Of a stretch of 6,432 nt of DNA, positions 5,620 through 6,432 are shown piece after piece (positions within the stretch are counted from its first letter, which is position 1; each line of letters opens with the position of its first letter). A program made the translations under genes and the position numbers. Below the pieces are notes generated by a model. The model worked only from the letters and a program-made list of their open reading frames with translations. It was not told where the DNA came from and did no database searches. Origin of the DNA: CAZPCT01 sp964585325 (GTDB taxonomy: Bacteria; Patescibacteriota; Minisyncoccia; JACQLN01; CAZPCT01); the NCBI GenBank assembly GCA_964585325.1, contig CAZPCT010000038.1, positions 1 to 6,432 on the forward strand, in the 5' to 3' direction.

Positions 5620-6432
5620 GAATAGGTAGACCCGCAGGAGGCTCGCCCTTCCGTGTCTCCACCCGGGGGAGCATAGGTGTGGTGATAATTTTCCCAGGGA
5701 AGTGAAAGAGTGTAGCAAGCTCTTCCGTATTCAGAATAAACCCCTCTGAGGGGGAGCGCCGCGTGCGATACTTTAGTATGTGCTGACGCTTTTTGACCCG
5801 CGTCTTTGCTTTCTTGAACGGCCATGTACCGCCTGTGATCTCAGCAGGACGCAGACCATTCAGGTCCTGGTGCGTAAATTGCTTGAACCCACCCACCACA
5901 GAGAAGTATGTGGGAATATCAAAAAGTTCCTTGGGGGCTATATACACGCCTCTAATCATTGTCTTGAACGCTACTTTAGATAGCTTTCGCGCTATCTCCT
6001 TCACCCGCTCGTTTTCGTGGTGCGCGGGGAACTTCCTCTCCTCTTTTGTTGTTTCTCCCCCGTTCTCTCCCCCGCCGCCAAAATCAACCGCCTCAAACGG
6101 CGCCCGTGGCACGTTACTAAGATACGCCCCGGCCTCTTCACTGAGTATACCCAGAACACCCGGACCCTCTTTCTTCTTTTCTTTGCGCCCTAAGATTTGT
6201 TCAATCAGATCTTCGGCCCCGTCCTTCCAACTATTGTCTACGGGTTGGAGAATCATCTGTATCCAAATTTGCTCGCCACTACGGAGCCTCCCCAGCGCCT
6301 CCATAATATGCGCGAGCGGGTCTACATCACCCGCGCCTTCCTCTGTTTCAAACTTAAAGTGTTCATATGTGCGGATGGGATAGCCGTCTTCCTGGAGCAG
6401 CTTGAATTCACTACCAAAAATATCCGTGTCTT
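5615..6432 (-). CDS. Partner protein of the DNA-transfer ATPase, C-terminal 271 residues (5' end beyond window)
   Basis: The frame is open from the window edge at 6432 to TAG at 5617-5615; the internal ATG at 6304 is not the true start, since 42 in-frame codons precede it with family-like sequence. Counting visible residues, 1-62 hold FGSEFKLL, YPIRTYEHF and a GEQIWIQMILQP strand. Residues 80-89 are a charged linker, and 116-131 a Gly/Glu linker (FGGGGENGG). Residues 140-200 are an alpha/beta stretch. The end has FILNTEELATLFHFPGK (231-247) and a Pro-rich tail. The ELATLFHFP segment resembles what precedes the ATPase domain in single-chain conjugation-type ATPases, so I infer the two proteins form one machine. 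It may match the family I recall as DUF8128. No membrane segment lies in the visible part; any anchor would be in the missing N-terminus. Confidence 0.85.
   Translation of the reverse strand, partial: DTDIFGSEFKLLQEDGYPIRTYEHFKFETEEGAGDVDPLAHIMEALGRLRSGEQIWIQMILQPVDNSWKDGAEDLIEQILGRKEKKKEGPGVLGILSEEAGAYLSNVPRAPFEAVDFGGGGENGGETTKEERKFPAHHENERVKEIARKLSKVAFKTMIRGVYIAPKELFDIPTYFSVVGGFKQFTHQDLNGLRPAEITGGTWPFKKAKTRVKKRQHILKYRTRRSPSEGFILNTEELATLFHFPGKIITTPMLPRVETRKGEPPAGLPIL

Noticed and set aside
5511..5825. 104-codon minus-strand frame bridging the gap between the partner gene and the ATPase
   Set aside because: It is out of frame with both neighbours, its sequence resembles no family, and it overlaps well-supported coding sequence at its start.
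5793..6383. 196-codon open frame on the plus strand
   Set aside because: It is antisense to the ATPase partner gene, low in conserved features and rich in Ser/Pro runs; the minus-strand frame has coherent protein-like sequence and runs to the window edge.

Overview
All six genes in this window lie on the minus strand, so the biological order runs from high to low coordinates. The likely source is a member of the Patescibacteria/CPR, most like the Parcubacteria. Three things point there. The alanyl-tRNA synthetase is very short (560 aa) and lacks both the C-terminal DHHA1/C-Ala module and the barrel ahead of the editing core. The VirD4/HerA-like ATPase follows a separate partner gene of a type I associate with these genomes. 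The partial gene at the low-coordinate end has an N-terminal domain of a kind I recall from CPR proteins. One gene (mnmA) ends in TGA inside a stop/start overlap, so TGA is a stop here; this argues against the TGA=Gly code of Gracilibacteria/SR1. The taxonomic placement rests on recall, not on a search.

Layout in transcription order. (1) 6432-5615: the C-terminal 271 residues of the protein that precedes the ATPase; its start lies outside the window. (2) 5614-5533: an 82-base gap with a weak promoter-like sequence, a dyad over its -10 box and a short hairpin in the presumed leader. (3) 5532-3898: a 544-aa conjugation/DNA-transfer type P-loop ATPase. (4) 3911-2850: mnmA, tRNA 2-thiouridylase. 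(5) 2853-1171: alaS, minimised. (6) 1163-450: a class I SAM-dependent methyltransferase of unknown substrate. (7) 449-407: a short gap with a good sigma70-type promoter. (8) 406 to the low-coordinate edge: the first 135 residues of an unrecognised protein.

Genes 3 to 6 are packed like one transcript: a 14-base overlap, a 4-base ATGA overlap, then a 7-base gap. MnmA modifies the wobble uridine of Lys/Glu/Gln tRNAs and AlaRS charges tRNA-Ala, so the middle of the operon serves translation. The ATPase and its upstream partner look like a DNA- or protein-translocation machine. Their linkage to the tRNA genes is probably genome compaction, not a shared pathway. None of the five visible start codons has a convincing Shine-Dalgarno sequence at normal spacing.

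I found no RNA genes, CRISPR arrays, insertion sequences or long repeats. The window looks like ordinary, dense CPR chromosome. The points most worth a second look are the Asp-to-Gln change at the G3:U70-reading position of AlaRS, its double domain loss, and the ATPase that is separated from the segment that precedes it in single-chain relatives.
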